From Bacillota bacterium (GTDB lineage Bacteria; Bacillota; Clostridia; Christensenellales; Aristaeellaceae), in NCBI GenBank assembly GCA_023402355.1, contig JAEXCG010000057.1, forward strand, positions 1 to 35,642: a stretch of 35,642 bases of DNA, written 5' to 3'. The notes beneath the pieces were generated by a model, which saw only the letters and a list, made by a program, of their open reading frames with translations, made no database searches and had not been told where the DNA came from. The translations under genes were made by a program, and so were the position numbers. This document shows positions 1-7,626 of this stretch, one piece after another (the stretch's first letter is position 1; each line of letters starts with the position of its first letter).

Positions 1-422
1 CGGTGCAGCCGCGCCTTCACCGTCCCCAGGGGCGCGTGCAGCATCGCCGCGATCTCCCGCAGCGAAAAGCCCTCCAGGTAATGCAGCAGCAGCGGCAGGC
101 GGTAGCGCTCGTCGATCCGCTCCAGCGCGTCGCGCAGGGCCGGGTCAAACGGCTCCGGGGCCGCCGCGTCCGGGAAGTCCTCCCGGGGGAGCGTGCGCGC
201 GCTCCGCCTCCTCTGCGCCTTGCATTCGTTGATTAAAATGCGCGTCAGCCACGTGCGGAAATACGGCTCCCGCACGCGCTCGCGGCGCATCCACGCGCGG
301 GTAAGCGCTTCCTGCACGGCGTCCGCGCAGTCCGCGTCGCACCCGAGCAGCGTGTGCGCCACGCGGTAGAGCATCTCCGTGTCCGCCTCCACCCGGCGCA
401 CGAATTCGTCCTCGGCGATCAC
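1..422 (-). CDS. ECF-type RNA polymerase sigma factor (3' end beyond window)
   Basis: Minus-strand frame giving about 140 residues before the window edge. It carries a sigma-70 region 2 near the N-terminus (residues around DADCADAVQEALTRAWMRR, then the PYFRTWLTRILINECK helix) and region 4 toward the cut end (RLPLLLHYLEGFSLREIAAML followed by GTVKARLH), the helix-turn-helix that reads the -35 element. This is the standard two-domain layout of extracytoplasmic-function sigma factors, which direct RNA polymerase to a small stress or envelope regulon. The start is GTG at 422, chosen because AGGGGG lies 6 nt upstream; no in-frame ATG exists nearby. Any anti-sigma gene would lie downstream, outside the window. 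The family is clear; the regulon is unknown. Confidence 0.88.
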   Translation of the reverse strand, partial: MIAEDEFVRRVEADTEMLYRVAHTLLGCDADCADAVQEALTRAWMRRERVREPYFRTWLTRILINECKAQRRRSARTLPREDFPDAAAPEPFDPALRDALERIDERYRLPLLLHYLEGFSLREIAAMLHAPLGTVKARLH

Positions 423-459
423 GCGTATCCCCCTCTTCCCTCTTGAATGTGCTTCCCCT

Positions 460-489
460 ATTAAAGCCGCGGGAACGGCAAAAGGTTGC
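460..489 (-). promoter_or_regulatory. Possible ECF-type autoregulated promoter of the sigma gene
   Basis: On the minus strand GCAACC followed by TTTT (484-489) is an AAC-type -35 element as used by many ECF sigma factors. TTTAAT (460-465) lies 18 nt further, about 40 nt before the GTG start. ECF factors often transcribe their own gene. The -10 is not diagnostic and the spacer is long, so this is tentative. Confidence 0.3.
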
Positions 490-533
490 GCGCGGCGCTA
501 TTTTTTCGCGCGCCCCCCTGCCGGGCGACACGC

Positions 534-565
534 AAAAGCGGGCGCAGCCGTCCGGCTGCGCCCGC
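534..565 (-). terminator. Rho-independent terminator after rny
   Basis: A near-perfect 13-bp GC stem (arms GCGGGCGCAGCCG and its complement, 538-565) is followed by TTTT on the minus strand, 14 nt past the rny stop codon. Confidence 0.9.
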
Positions 566-578
566 CTGGCGCTTTTAA

Positions 579-2120
579 TTACTTCGCGAATTCGACGCTG
601 CGCGTCTCGCGGATGACGTTGACCTTGATCTGGCCGGGGTATTCGAGCTCCTTTTCGATGCGCTTGGCCACCTCGCGGGCGAGGATGAGCGTGCCCGCGT
701 CGTTGACGTCCTCGGGCTTGACGGCGATGCGCACCTCGCGCCCGGACTGGATGGCGAAGGACTTTTCGACGCCGGGGAAGGCGTTGGCGATCTCCTCCAG
801 CTTTTCCAGGCGGCGGATGTAGTTCTCGATCGACTCGCGGCGCGCGCCGGGGCGGGCGGCGGAAATGGCGTCCGCGGCCTGCACGAGCACCGCCTCGATG
901 GTCTGCGGCTCGATGTCGTTGTGGTGGGCGAGGATGCAGTGCACGACCTCCGCGGGCTCGTGGTACTTGCGGGCGAGCTCGCCGCCGAGCTGCACGTGCG
1001 TGCCCTCCTGCTCGTGGTCGACCGCCTTGCCGATGTCGTGCAGCAAACCCGCGCGCTTTGCGAGCTGAACGTCCGCGCCCAGCTCCGCGGCCATCAGGCC
1101 CGCGAGGTGCGAGACCTCGATGGAGTGCTTGAGCACGTTCTGCCCGTAGCTCGTGCGGTAGCGCATGCGGCCCAGCAGCTTCACCAGCTCGTGGTGGATG
1201 GAGTGCATGTTCGTCTCGAAGACCGCCTGCTCGCCCGCCTCGCGGATCTGGTTGTCGACCTCCTTGCGGGCCTTCTCGACCATTTCCTCGATGCGCGCGG
1301 GGTGAATGCGGCCGTCCGCGATCAGCTTTTCCAGCGCGATGCGCGCCACCTCGCGGCGAACCGGGTCGAACGCGGAGACGATGACCGCCTCCGGCGTGTC
1401 GTCGATGATGAGGTCCACGCCCGTCGCCGTCTCCAGCGTGCGGATGTTGCGGCCCTCGCGGCCGATGATGCGGCCCTTCATGTCCTCGTTGGGCAGGTTG
1501 ACGACCGAAACCGTCGTCTCCGCCACGTGGTCGGAGGCGCAGCGCTGAATCGCCATGGCGACGATGTTGCGCGCCTTCTTGTCGGCGTCTTCCTTCGCGC
1601 TCTGCTCGATCTCGCGCACCATCACCGCCGCGTCGTGGAAGGCTTCCTTCTGCACGCGGTTCATGATGATCTCACGGGCCTCTTCCTGCGTCATCTGCGC
1701 GATGCGCTGAAGCTCCGCGAGCTGCTTGTCGTACATGCCCTGCGCCTCGTCGGTCAGGCGCTGCAGTTCTTCCTGCTTGCGGTTGAGGCCCTCTTCGCGG
1801 ACCTCCAGGTTGTCCATCTTCTTGTCGAGCGTCTCCTCGCGCTGCTGCACGCGGCGCTCGCTGCGCTGCACCTCGCTGCGCCGGTCGCGGATTTCGCGGT
1901 CCAGCTCGGTCTTGAGGCGAAGCACCTCTTCCTTGGCCTCCAGGATGGTCTCTTTCTTCTTATCCTCGGCACGGCGCTGCGCCTCTTCCAGCAGGTTCTT
2001 GGCGTACTCTTCCGTCCGTCCGATCTTCTTTTCCTGCGTGTTCTTTCGGTATCCATATCCGGCAAATGCGCCCGCGGCGCCACCGATGATGAGCCCGATG
2101 ATGATCCACAAGGCGGTCAA
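579..2120 (-). CDS. rny: Ribonuclease Y
   Basis: 513-residue membrane-anchored endoribonuclease that starts decay and processing of many mRNAs in Firmicutes. Domains in order: an N-terminal membrane helix (residues 4-21), a long charged coiled coil (about 25-180), a KH RNA-binding domain (GRIIGREGRNIRTLE, about 217-231) and an HD phosphohydrolase domain (HSIEVSHLAG, then LLHDIGKAVDHE), which holds the catalytic metal-binding histidine and aspartate. Length matches the family (about 520). The start is TTG at 2120, with AGGAG 12 nt upstream; an in-frame TGA between that site and an upstream ATG rules out a longer form. It is the last gene of rimO-pgsA-cinA-recA-rny, but a recA terminator and a strong promoter precede it, so it has its own transcript with a long leader. 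Confidence 0.97.
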   Translation of the reverse strand: MTALWIIIGLIIGGAAGAFAGYGYRKNTQEKKIGRTEEYAKNLLEEAQRRAEDKKKETILEAKEEVLRLKTELDREIRDRRSEVQRSERRVQQREETLDKKMDNLEVREEGLNRKQEELQRLTDEAQGMYDKQLAELQRIAQMTQEEAREIIMNRVQKEAFHDAAVMVREIEQSAKEDADKKARNIVAMAIQRCASDHVAETTVSVVNLPNEDMKGRIIGREGRNIRTLETATGVDLIIDDTPEAVIVSAFDPVRREVARIALEKLIADGRIHPARIEEMVEKARKEVDNQIREAGEQAVFETNMHSIHHELVKLLGRMRYRTSYGQNVLKHSIEVSHLAGLMAAELGADVQLAKRAGLLHDIGKAVDHEQEGTHVQLGGELARKYHEPAEVVHCILAHHNDIEPQTIEAVLVQAADAISAARPGARRESIENYIRRLEKLEEIANAFPGVEKSFAIQSGREVRIAVKPEDVNDAGTLILAREVAKRIEKELEYPGQIKVNVIRETRSVEFAK

Positions 2121-2447
2121 TGTCTTCTCTCACTCCTTCATGAAAAAATAGAGCCGAGTCGCATGCAGCGCTCGGCAATGGATTCAAGCTCTCAAGCTCT
2201 CTGTTCGTCCGTCCAGCCCAAAACACGCCTTTTGTTAGGCGCCGAAGCGCGCACAAAAAGACGAATGAAGCAGGCAACAGCATGTTGTCTCAATCTATAC
2301 GTCGCGGTTTAACCCTTTTTGACAAACATAGACCGGCAGAAAACGACCCACACCGCCATCTATCCAACAAAAGGCGAAACCCGCCTGTATTCAGAAGACA
2401 TCAAACGCCCGGACGAACTTGTCCAACCTAGGCACTTACATCTTTAC
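2121..2447 (-). promoter_or_regulatory. Long 5' leader of rny (about 325 nt)
   Basis: The strong promoter at 2454-2482 places the start of transcription near 2447, leaving about 325 untranslated nucleotides before the TTG start. No conserved ORF is seen. The last part holds a terminator-like hairpin (2143-2176). A smaller hairpin with GGCG/CGCC arms followed by TTTT lies near 2368-2385. The segment is visibly richer in A and T than the flanking genes. It may be a regulated leader or a small RNA of about 300 nt whose read-through makes rny mRNA; which one cannot be told from sequence. Confidence 0.6.
2143..2176 (-). terminator. Terminator-like hairpin (attenuator candidate) just before the rny ribosome site
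   Basis: Minus strand: GCCGAG pairs with CTCGGC, with an inner CGC/GCG extension around the loop, followed by TCTATTTTTT. The T-run ends only a few nucleotides before the AGGAG of rny. The position is that of an attenuator, since full termination here would silence rny from the leader promoter. Confidence 0.6.
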
Positions 2448-2453
2448 AGAATT

Positions 2454-2482
2454 ATTGTACCGATTTGTCGCACATCTGTCAA
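2454..2482 (-). promoter_or_regulatory. Sigma-A promoter of rny
   Basis: Minus strand TTGACA (2477-2482), 17-nt spacer, TACAAT (2454-2459): a perfect -35 and a -10 with one mismatch. It faces rny and lies between the recA terminator and the rny leader. Confidence 0.85.
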
Positions 2483-2580
2483 GCGCATGCGGACGTTTCC
2501 GGGCGGCTTCTACGAATTTTTTGTTTGACAAAACATTTACGCTCCGCCCCTTTGCGGCCGGTTCGTCCGGCCCGCATCGC

Positions 2581-2616
2581 AAAAGCCGCCCGGAACGCTT
2601 CGTTCCGGGCGGCTTT
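2581..2616 (-). terminator. Rho-independent terminator after recA
   Basis: Perfect stem of about 16 bp with a 4-nt AAGC loop (arms start AAAGCCGCCCGG), ending in TTTT on the minus strand, 15 nt after the recA stop. It separates recA transcription from rny. Confidence 0.92.
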
Positions 2617-2630
2617 ACAGGGCCGTCTGC

Positions 2631-3746
2631 TCAGATTTCGCTGTCCAGCAGGCTCGGCTGCTCCACGGGCTCGTCCCCGCGGTCGCCCTCCGCCTCCAGC
2701 TTGGCCTCGATCTTTCCGGCCATCAGCTCCGCGCGGATGATCGCGTCGATCTCCTGCGTCACGTCGGGGTTTTCCTTCAGGAACTTGCGCGTGTTGTCGC
2801 GGCCCTGTCCGATGCGCTGGTCCTTATAGCTGAACCACGCGCCGCTCTTATGGATGATGTCGCGCTCGATCGCCAGGTCGAGCAGGCTGCTCTCCTTGGA
2901 GATGCCCTCGCCGTAGAGGATGTCGAACTCCGCCACGCGGAAGGGCGGGGCGACCTTGTTCTTGACGATCTTGGCCTTGGTGCGGTTGCCCAGCACCTCC
3001 GCACCGTTCTTGAGCTGCTCGCCGCGGCGCACGTCGATGCGCACGGAGGCGTAGAACTTGAGCGCGCGGCCGCCCGGCGTCGTCTCGGGGTTGCCGTACA
3101 TCACGCCGACCTTCTCGCGCAGCTGGTTGATGAAGATGACCGTCGCGCCCGTCTTGTTGATGACGCCGGTCAGCTTGCGCAGCGCCTGCGACATGAGGCG
3201 CGCCTGCAAGCCCACGAACGAGTCGCCCATCTCGCCGTCGATCTCGGCCTTGGGCACCAGCGCGGCGACGGAGTCCACCACGACCAGCTCGATCGCGCCG
3301 GAGCGCACCAGCGCCTCGCAGATTTCCAGCGCCTGCTCGCCGGTGTCCGGCTGCGAGACGTACAGCTCGTCGATGTCCACGCCCAGCTTCTTGGCGTAGG
3401 CCGGATCGAGCGCGTGCTCCGCGTCGATGAAGGCCGCGACGCCGCCCTGCTTCTGGCACTCGGCCACCACGTGCAGCGCCACGGTCGTCTTGCCGGAGGA
3501 TTCCGGCCCGAAGACCTCCACCACGCGCCCCTTGGGGATGCCGCCCACGCCCAGCGCCGCGTCGAGCACCAGGCACCCGGTCGGGATCACCTGGATGTCG
3601 TTGAGCTGTCCCTTGGAGCCCAGCTTCATCAGGGCGCCCTTGCCGAACTGCTTTTCAATGCCCGCCAGGGCGACCTCCAGCGCCTTCTTCTTCTCGTCGT
3701 CCGTCTCTGGAAGCGCCGCCTTTTCCTTCTTTTCCTTCGCCGCCAT
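2631..3746 (-). CDS. recA: Recombinase A
   Basis: 371-residue DNA-dependent ATPase that forms filaments on single-stranded DNA for homologous recombination and induces LexA self-cleavage. Walker A GPESSGKTT is at residues 80-88; the DNA-binding loop region (FINQLREKVGVMYGNPETTPGGR in the family; the segment is at about 202-225 here) is conserved, and the length is normal. The N-terminus is lysine-rich (MAAKEKKEKA) and the C-terminus acidic, as usual. ATG at 3746 has AAGGAG 7 nt upstream. It follows cinA by 147 bp of GC-rich palindromic spacer. I found no LexA/SOS box (GAAC-N4-GTTC type) in that spacer, so transcription with cinA is most likely. Confidence 0.98.
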   Translation of the reverse strand: MAAKEKKEKAALPETDDEKKKALEVALAGIEKQFGKGALMKLGSKGQLNDIQVIPTGCLVLDAALGVGGIPKGRVVEVFGPESSGKTTVALHVVAECQKQGGVAAFIDAEHALDPAYAKKLGVDIDELYVSQPDTGEQALEICEALVRSGAIELVVVDSVAALVPKAEIDGEMGDSFVGLQARLMSQALRKLTGVINKTGATVIFINQLREKVGVMYGNPETTPGGRALKFYASVRIDVRRGEQLKNGAEVLGNRTKAKIVKNKVAPPFRVAEFDILYGEGISKESSLLDLAIERDIIHKSGAWFSYKDQRIGQGRDNTRKFLKENPDVTQEIDAIIRAELMAGKIEAKLEAEGDRGDEPVEQPSLLDSEI

Positions 3747-3893
3747 CGTATGCTCCTTTCCTACCGGGGTGCGCCGGGACCCGCCGCCCCAAGGGCCTCC
3801 CCCGCCAAAGGGCGTTTTCCCCTTTGGTATCCCGTCTTCACGGTGCTCATTTCATCTCTATGCCTTGAATCGGTGAAGCGAAGGGCCGCCGCC
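3747..3893 (-). repeat. GC-rich palindromic intergenic spacer between cinA and recA
   Basis: The 147-bp gap contains nested inverted repeats: CCAAAGGG pairs with CCCTTTGG (about 3803-3828), and G-run/C-run arms flank it. There is no T-run, so it is not a standard terminator. Layout and wording resemble the spacer at 27301-27381 (GGGAT..., AAGGG/CCCTT arms, then G-runs), which suggests two diverged copies of one dispersed intergenic repeat. Confidence 0.45.
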
Positions 3894-5144
3894 TCAGCAA
3901 AGCTCGCCCTTCGCCGCCAGACGGATCATGTTCAGCGCGTGCAGCGAGGCCAGCGTGCGGATGCGCTCGCGGTCTCCGTGCAGCCGCAGCTCCTTTACGA
4001 CCGTTCCCTCCGGCGAGGAAACCGCCACGTACACGAGCCCCACCGGCTTTTCCGCGGTGCCGCCGCCCGGCCCGGCGATGCCCGTCGTCGCGGCCGCCAC
4101 GTCCGCGCCGCTGCGCGCGCGCAGGCCCTCGGCCATCTCCCGCGCGCACGGCTCGCTGACCGCGCCGCAGCGCGCGAGGGTCTGGGGATCGACGCCCAGG
4201 TAGCGCTCCTTCGCCTCGTTCGCGTAGGTGACGTGCGACTCGTGCAGCACCGCCGACGCCCCGGCGATGGCCACCAGCCGCGCTGCGACCAGCCCGCCCG
4301 TGCAGGATTCCGCGACCGCCACCGTGCGCCCCGCGCGGATCAGCGCGTCCACCGCGTAGTGCTCCATGCTGTCCGACGGCTCGCGGCTGACCGCGTACAC
4401 CGCGCCTTCAAGCCTTCGCACGATCTCGTCCACCGTCGGCGCGATCCGCAGCAGCGCCTCCTCCTCGCTGTCAGCGCGCGCGCTCACGCGAAGCTGCACC
4501 TCGCCCAGCGAGCAGTAGGGCGCGATGGTCACGTCCTGCTGCGCGTCGATCAGGTCCTTCACGCGCATCTCCGCGTCGCTCTCGCCCACGCCGAAGATGC
4601 GCACGTAGCGCGAGGCGATGGCCCCGCCCGTAAGGCGCGTCAAATAGGGCATGACGCGCTTTTCAAACATGTCCTTCAGCTCGTACGGCGGCCCTGGAAG
4701 CTGGATGACGGCCTTGCCGTCCTGCTCCACGATGCAGCCCGGCGCGGTGCCCCGGTCGTTTCCTAGGATGATCGCGCCCTTCGCGAACATCGCCTGCCGC
4801 TCGTTATTTGCCGCCATCGTGCGGTGCATCGCGCTGAAGTAGCGCTCGATGTCCCGCATGCTCTCCTCGTCCTTTTCCATGGGCAGGCCCAGCATCCCGG
4901 CGACGATCTCCTTGCTCAGGTCATCCCCGGTCGGCCCCAGACCGCCGGTGGTGATGACGACGTCGCTGCGCGAGAGCGCGCGGCGAAGCGTCTCCTCCAT
5001 GCGCGCGGGGTTGTCGCCCACGGTCGTGTGGTAGTACACCGAAATGCCCAGCATGGAAAGCCGGCGCGAGAGGTACTGCGCGTCGGTGTTGACGATCTGC
5101 CCCATGAGCAGCTCGGTGCCGATGGATACGATTTCTGCGATCAA
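3894..5144 (-). CDS. cinA: CinA family protein (nicotinamide-nucleotide amidohydrolase type)
   Basis: 416 residues, the full two-domain CinA. The N-terminal MoaB/MogA-like domain (about 1-170) has GTELLMGQIVNTDAQY and TTGGLGPTGDDLSKE. The C-terminal CinA domain (about 255-410) has AVAESCTGGLVAARL and TGIAGPGGGTAEKPVGLVYV. Family members hydrolyse ADP-ribose and/or NMN in pyridine-nucleotide recycling; in naturally competent Firmicutes the gene is linked to recA, as here. The start is TTG at 5144, supported by AAGGAG with a 9-nt spacer and no better ATG. It lies 61 bp after pgsA on the same strand. The role in competence is inferred from synteny only. Confidence 0.95.
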   Translation of the reverse strand: MIAEIVSIGTELLMGQIVNTDAQYLSRRLSMLGISVYYHTTVGDNPARMEETLRRALSRSDVVITTGGLGPTGDDLSKEIVAGMLGLPMEKDEESMRDIERYFSAMHRTMAANNERQAMFAKGAIILGNDRGTAPGCIVEQDGKAVIQLPGPPYELKDMFEKRVMPYLTRLTGGAIASRYVRIFGVGESDAEMRVKDLIDAQQDVTIAPYCSLGEVQLRVSARADSEEEALLRIAPTVDEIVRRLEGAVYAVSREPSDSMEHYAVDALIRAGRTVAVAESCTGGLVAARLVAIAGASAVLHESHVTYANEAKERYLGVDPQTLARCGAVSEPCAREMAEGLRARSGADVAAATTGIAGPGGGTAEKPVGLVYVAVSSPEGTVVKELRLHGDRERIRTLASLHALNMIRLAAKGELC

Positions 5145-5205
5145 GATGATGTACTCCTTCTCGATAGATCGGGATCGGCCGCCTTCGTCCGATGAAGTCG
5201 GGCCC

Positions 5206-5742
5206 TTATTCCTTTTCCGAAAGCACGGCGCGGTTCTGCCAGACGTAATCGGCCATCGACCAGACGGTCAAAGCGACCGCCGCGTAGAGCACGAGCTGCG
5301 TCAGCACGAAAAGCCCGGCGACGTTCAGCGTCAGCAGCATCACCGCCGCCATCTGCAGGACGGTCTTCACCTTGCCCAATATGCCCGCCGCGATCACGCG
5401 CCCCTGCTCCACGGCCACCAGGCGCAGGCCGCTGACCACGAACTCGCGCGCCACGAAGATCACGCACATCCAGGCCGGCATGCGCGAGAGGTCCACCATC
5501 ACGATGAAGGCGGTGATCGTCAGCAGCTTGTCCGCGATGGGGTCCATGAACTTGCCGAAGTTCGTCACCAGCCCGCGGCTGCGGGCGATTTTCCCGTCCA
5601 GCAGGTCGGTCAGCGACGCGGCCATGAAGACGACCAGCGCCAGGGTGTTCGCCCAGGCGGCGTCCCCGCCCGCCCACATGAGGACGAGGTACACCGGCAC
5701 CAGGCAGATGCGCGCGAGCGTCAGCTTGTTGGGTAGGTTCAT
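5206..5742 (-). CDS. pgsA: CDP-diacylglycerol-glycerol-3-phosphate 3-phosphatidyltransferase
   Basis: 178-residue integral membrane enzyme that makes phosphatidylglycerol phosphate from CDP-diacylglycerol and glycerol 3-phosphate, the committed step to phosphatidylglycerol and cardiolipin. The CDP-alcohol phosphotransferase signature D-x2-DG-x2-AR-x8-G-x3-D-x3-D is complete (DLLDGKIARSRG, then GKFMDPIAD, about residues 47-73). Several hydrophobic segments follow. The ATG at 5742 overlaps the rimO stop in an ATGA, implying translational coupling. The rimO-pgsA-cinA-recA order is typical of Firmicutes. Confidence 0.95.
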   Translation of the reverse strand: MNLPNKLTLARICLVPVYLVLMWAGGDAAWANTLALVVFMAASLTDLLDGKIARSRGLVTNFGKFMDPIADKLLTITAFIVMVDLSRMPAWMCVIFVAREFVVSGLRLVAVEQGRVIAAGILGKVKTVLQMAAVMLLTLNVAGLFVLTQLVLYAAVALTVWSMADYVWQNRAVLSEKE

Positions 5743-7052
5743 ACGCGCTCTCCTATCAGGTCGTATTCCAGCGCGCGCGTGATGCGCACGTCCACGTAAC
5801 TGCCGGGGGCGGCTTCCCCCTCGCCCGTGAAGAGGATCTGCCCGTCCGTCTCCGGCGCTTCCATCTCCGAGCGGCCCACGAAATAGCCGTCCCGCCGCCC
5901 CTCGACCAGCACGCGGCAGGTCGTGCCCACGCGCAGCTCGTTTCGCGCGAGCGATATGCCCTGCTGCATCTCCATCAGCGCGTCCAGGCGCTGCTGCTTG
6001 ACCTCCTCCGGAATCTGGTCCGGCATGAGGGCCGCGGGCGTGTCCTCCTCCGCCGAGTACGCGAACGCGCCCAGGCGGTCGAACTGCGCCTCGCGCAGGA
6101 AATCCATCAGCTCGTCGAACTGCTCCTGGGTCTCGCCCGGGAAGCCCACGATGATCGACGTGCGCAGCATCATGCCGCGGCGGCGAATCTCCCCGGCGAG
6201 GTAGCGGATGTGCTCCGCCGTGCCGTGCCGGTTCATGCGCCGCAGCAGCAGCGGATCGATGTGCTGAATCGGCAGGTCGATGTACCGGCAGGCGTTGGGC
6301 AGCCGCTCGATGGTGTCGAGCAGGCGGTCGTCCACCCGGTCGGGGTAGCAGTAGAGCGTGCGCAGGAAGGTCACGCCCTCCACCTTGGAGGCGGCCTCCA
6401 GCAGCTCGGGCAGCCGGCTGTGCCCGTCGCCCCAGTCCGTGCCGTAGCGCGTCGTGTCCTGCGCCACCAGGGTGATTTCGCTAACCCCCCGCGCAGCGAG
6501 CGCGCGCACCTCCGCCAGCACGTCCTCCATCGGCCGCGAGCGGTAGCCGCCCCGGATGAGCGGGATCGCGCAGTAGCTGCACCGGTTGTCGCAGCCGTCG
6601 CCGATCTTCACGTAGGCGCTGTAGCTCGGGGTCGTCAGCACGCGCTCGCACTCCAGAAAGCCGCTCGAGGGGGTCACGTACAGGGGGCGCAGGTCGCGCG
6701 CCGCCTCCTCGATGGCCTCAAGCAGCTTGTCGTACTGCCCGACGCCGAGGATCGCGTCCACCTCCGGCATCTCTTCCTTTACAGCCTCCGGGTAGCGCTG
6801 GGCGAAGCAGCCCGTCGCCACCAGCAGCCGGCAGCAGCCCTTCTCTTTATACTGCGCCATCTCAAAGATGGTTTCAATCGATTCTTCCTTGGCCGGGCCG
6901 ATGAACCCGCACGTGTTCACGATGATGACCTGCGCCTTCGCCGGGTCCGAGACGATGGTGTACCCCGCCTGCGAAAGCATGCCCAGCATCTGTTCGGTAT
7001 CCACGCGGTTCTTGCTGCATCCCAGCGAGACCACGCCAACAGTCGCTTTCAA
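5739..7052 (-). CDS. rimO: Ribosomal protein S12 (aspartate) methylthiotransferase
   Basis: 437-residue radical-SAM methylthiotransferase that adds a methylthio group to a conserved aspartate of ribosomal protein S12. It shows the N-terminal UPF0004 domain with the RimO-type VSLGCSKNRVDTE start, the radical-SAM CxxxCxxC site (GCDNRCSYCAIPLIRGG) and a C-terminal TRAM-like domain. I chose TTG at 7052 rather than the ATG at 7100 because AGGAG lies 8 nt before the TTG, homology begins right after it, and the predicted transcript would start only about 5 nt before the ATG. It overlaps pgsA by 4 nt. Confidence 0.94.
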   Translation of the reverse strand: MKATVGVVSLGCSKNRVDTEQMLGMLSQAGYTIVSDPAKAQVIIVNTCGFIGPAKEESIETIFEMAQYKEKGCCRLLVATGCFAQRYPEAVKEEMPEVDAILGVGQYDKLLEAIEEAARDLRPLYVTPSSGFLECERVLTTPSYSAYVKIGDGCDNRCSYCAIPLIRGGYRSRPMEDVLAEVRALAARGVSEITLVAQDTTRYGTDWGDGHSRLPELLEAASKVEGVTFLRTLYCYPDRVDDRLLDTIERLPNACRYIDLPIQHIDPLLLRRMNRHGTAEHIRYLAGEIRRRGMMLRTSIIVGFPGETQEQFDELMDFLREAQFDRLGAFAYSAEEDTPAALMPDQIPEEVKQQRLDALMEMQQGISLARNELRVGTTCRVLVEGRRDGYFVGRSEMEAPETDGQILFTGEGEAAPGSYVDVRITRALEYDLIGERV

Positions 7053-7111
7053 ATCGCGTTCTCCTATCCCGCGCGCCCGCAAAGCGAACATGCGTTTCAT
7101 TTGTCAGGTGT

Positions 7112-7140
7112 ATTGTACCATCCCGCGCGGTAAAAATCAA
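7112..7140 (-). promoter_or_regulatory. Sigma-A promoter of rimO-pgsA-cinA-recA
   Basis: Minus strand TTGATT (7135-7140), 17-nt spacer, TACAAT (7112-7117). The -35 overlaps the stop codon of the upstream gene. The inferred transcript start near 7105 gives a ~53-nt leader to the TTG start of rimO. Confidence 0.75.
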
Positions 7141-7565
7141 TTCCCTCTTTTGTCCCGCGGGGCTTTGCCCGACCTGACGCGGCGGGCCAGCCGCCCGCAC
7201 AGCGCCGCGCCCGCGCGGACGAGCGCGTAGGCGCCGAACATGGCGACAAAGCCCCACATGCCCGAGACGATGTCCCCAAAGTCCATGTTGCCGGTGCCCG
7301 AGACCTTCTGGCCGATCTCGATGGCGAAGGTGATGACCACCATCACCGTGAACACGTAGATAAACGACACGGCGGTGACGCTCAGCTTCGACAGGCGTTT
7401 GAACACGGCGTGTACCGCAAAGAAGATCAGCATGCCCAGCACGCCGATGACCAGAAAGTGCAGCTCCTTGTCGGTAAAGGACGCCTCCATGGCGTCGTTT
7501 AAGTGCAGAATGTCCTCGTGGACGTGGCTGATGACGTCGATGATCCAGTAAAGCAGCGCCTTCAT
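7137..7565 (-). CDS. VanZ-like small membrane protein
   Basis: 142 residues with about three membrane-spanning stretches (about 38-53, 64-84, 101-122). The segment ITFAIEIGQKVSGTGNMDFG followed by a glycine-bearing hydrophobic helix resembles the E-x-Q-x(n)-G-R/G-x-x-D-x-x-D pattern of VanZ-like proteins. The basic C-terminal tail (about 125-142) would face the cytoplasm. No enzymatic function is established for this family outside teicoplanin resistance. GGAGGAGG precedes the ATG by 10 nt. It lies 61 bp after the DUF4364 gene and is probably cotranscribed with it. The VanZ link is a pattern resemblance, not a proven assignment. Confidence 0.75.
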   Translation of the reverse strand: MKALLYWIIDVISHVHEDILHLNDAMEASFTDKELHFLVIGVLGMLIFFAVHAVFKRLSKLSVTAVSFIYVFTVMVVITFAIEIGQKVSGTGNMDFGDIVSGMWGFVAMFGAYALVRAGAALCGRLARRVRSGKAPRDKRGN

Positions 7566-7626
7566 CTGCGCGGTTCCTCCTCCCGTGGCCTATGGCCGGT
7601 CGCTTCAAGGCGCCTTATCTTCCCCC

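Noticed and set aside
2319..2340. T-box-like sequence in the rny leader (AAGGGT then ACCGCG on the minus strand)
   Set aside because: The UGGN bulge that must pair with the tRNA CCA end reads TTAA, there is no specifier-loop architecture, and rny is not an amino acid or aminoacyl-tRNA gene.
3747..3893. SOS (LexA) box before recA
   Set aside because: No GAAC-N4-GTTC-like palindrome found in the spacer; control from further upstream cannot be excluded.
2850..4766. A 638-residue plus-strand open frame across recA and cinA
   Set aside because: Shadow frame of recA and cinA with the same low-complexity composition and no family resemblance.
7053..7100. ATG start for rimO at 7100
   Set aside because: No ribosome site, only about 5 nt from the predicted transcript start, and family similarity starts after the TTG at 7052.
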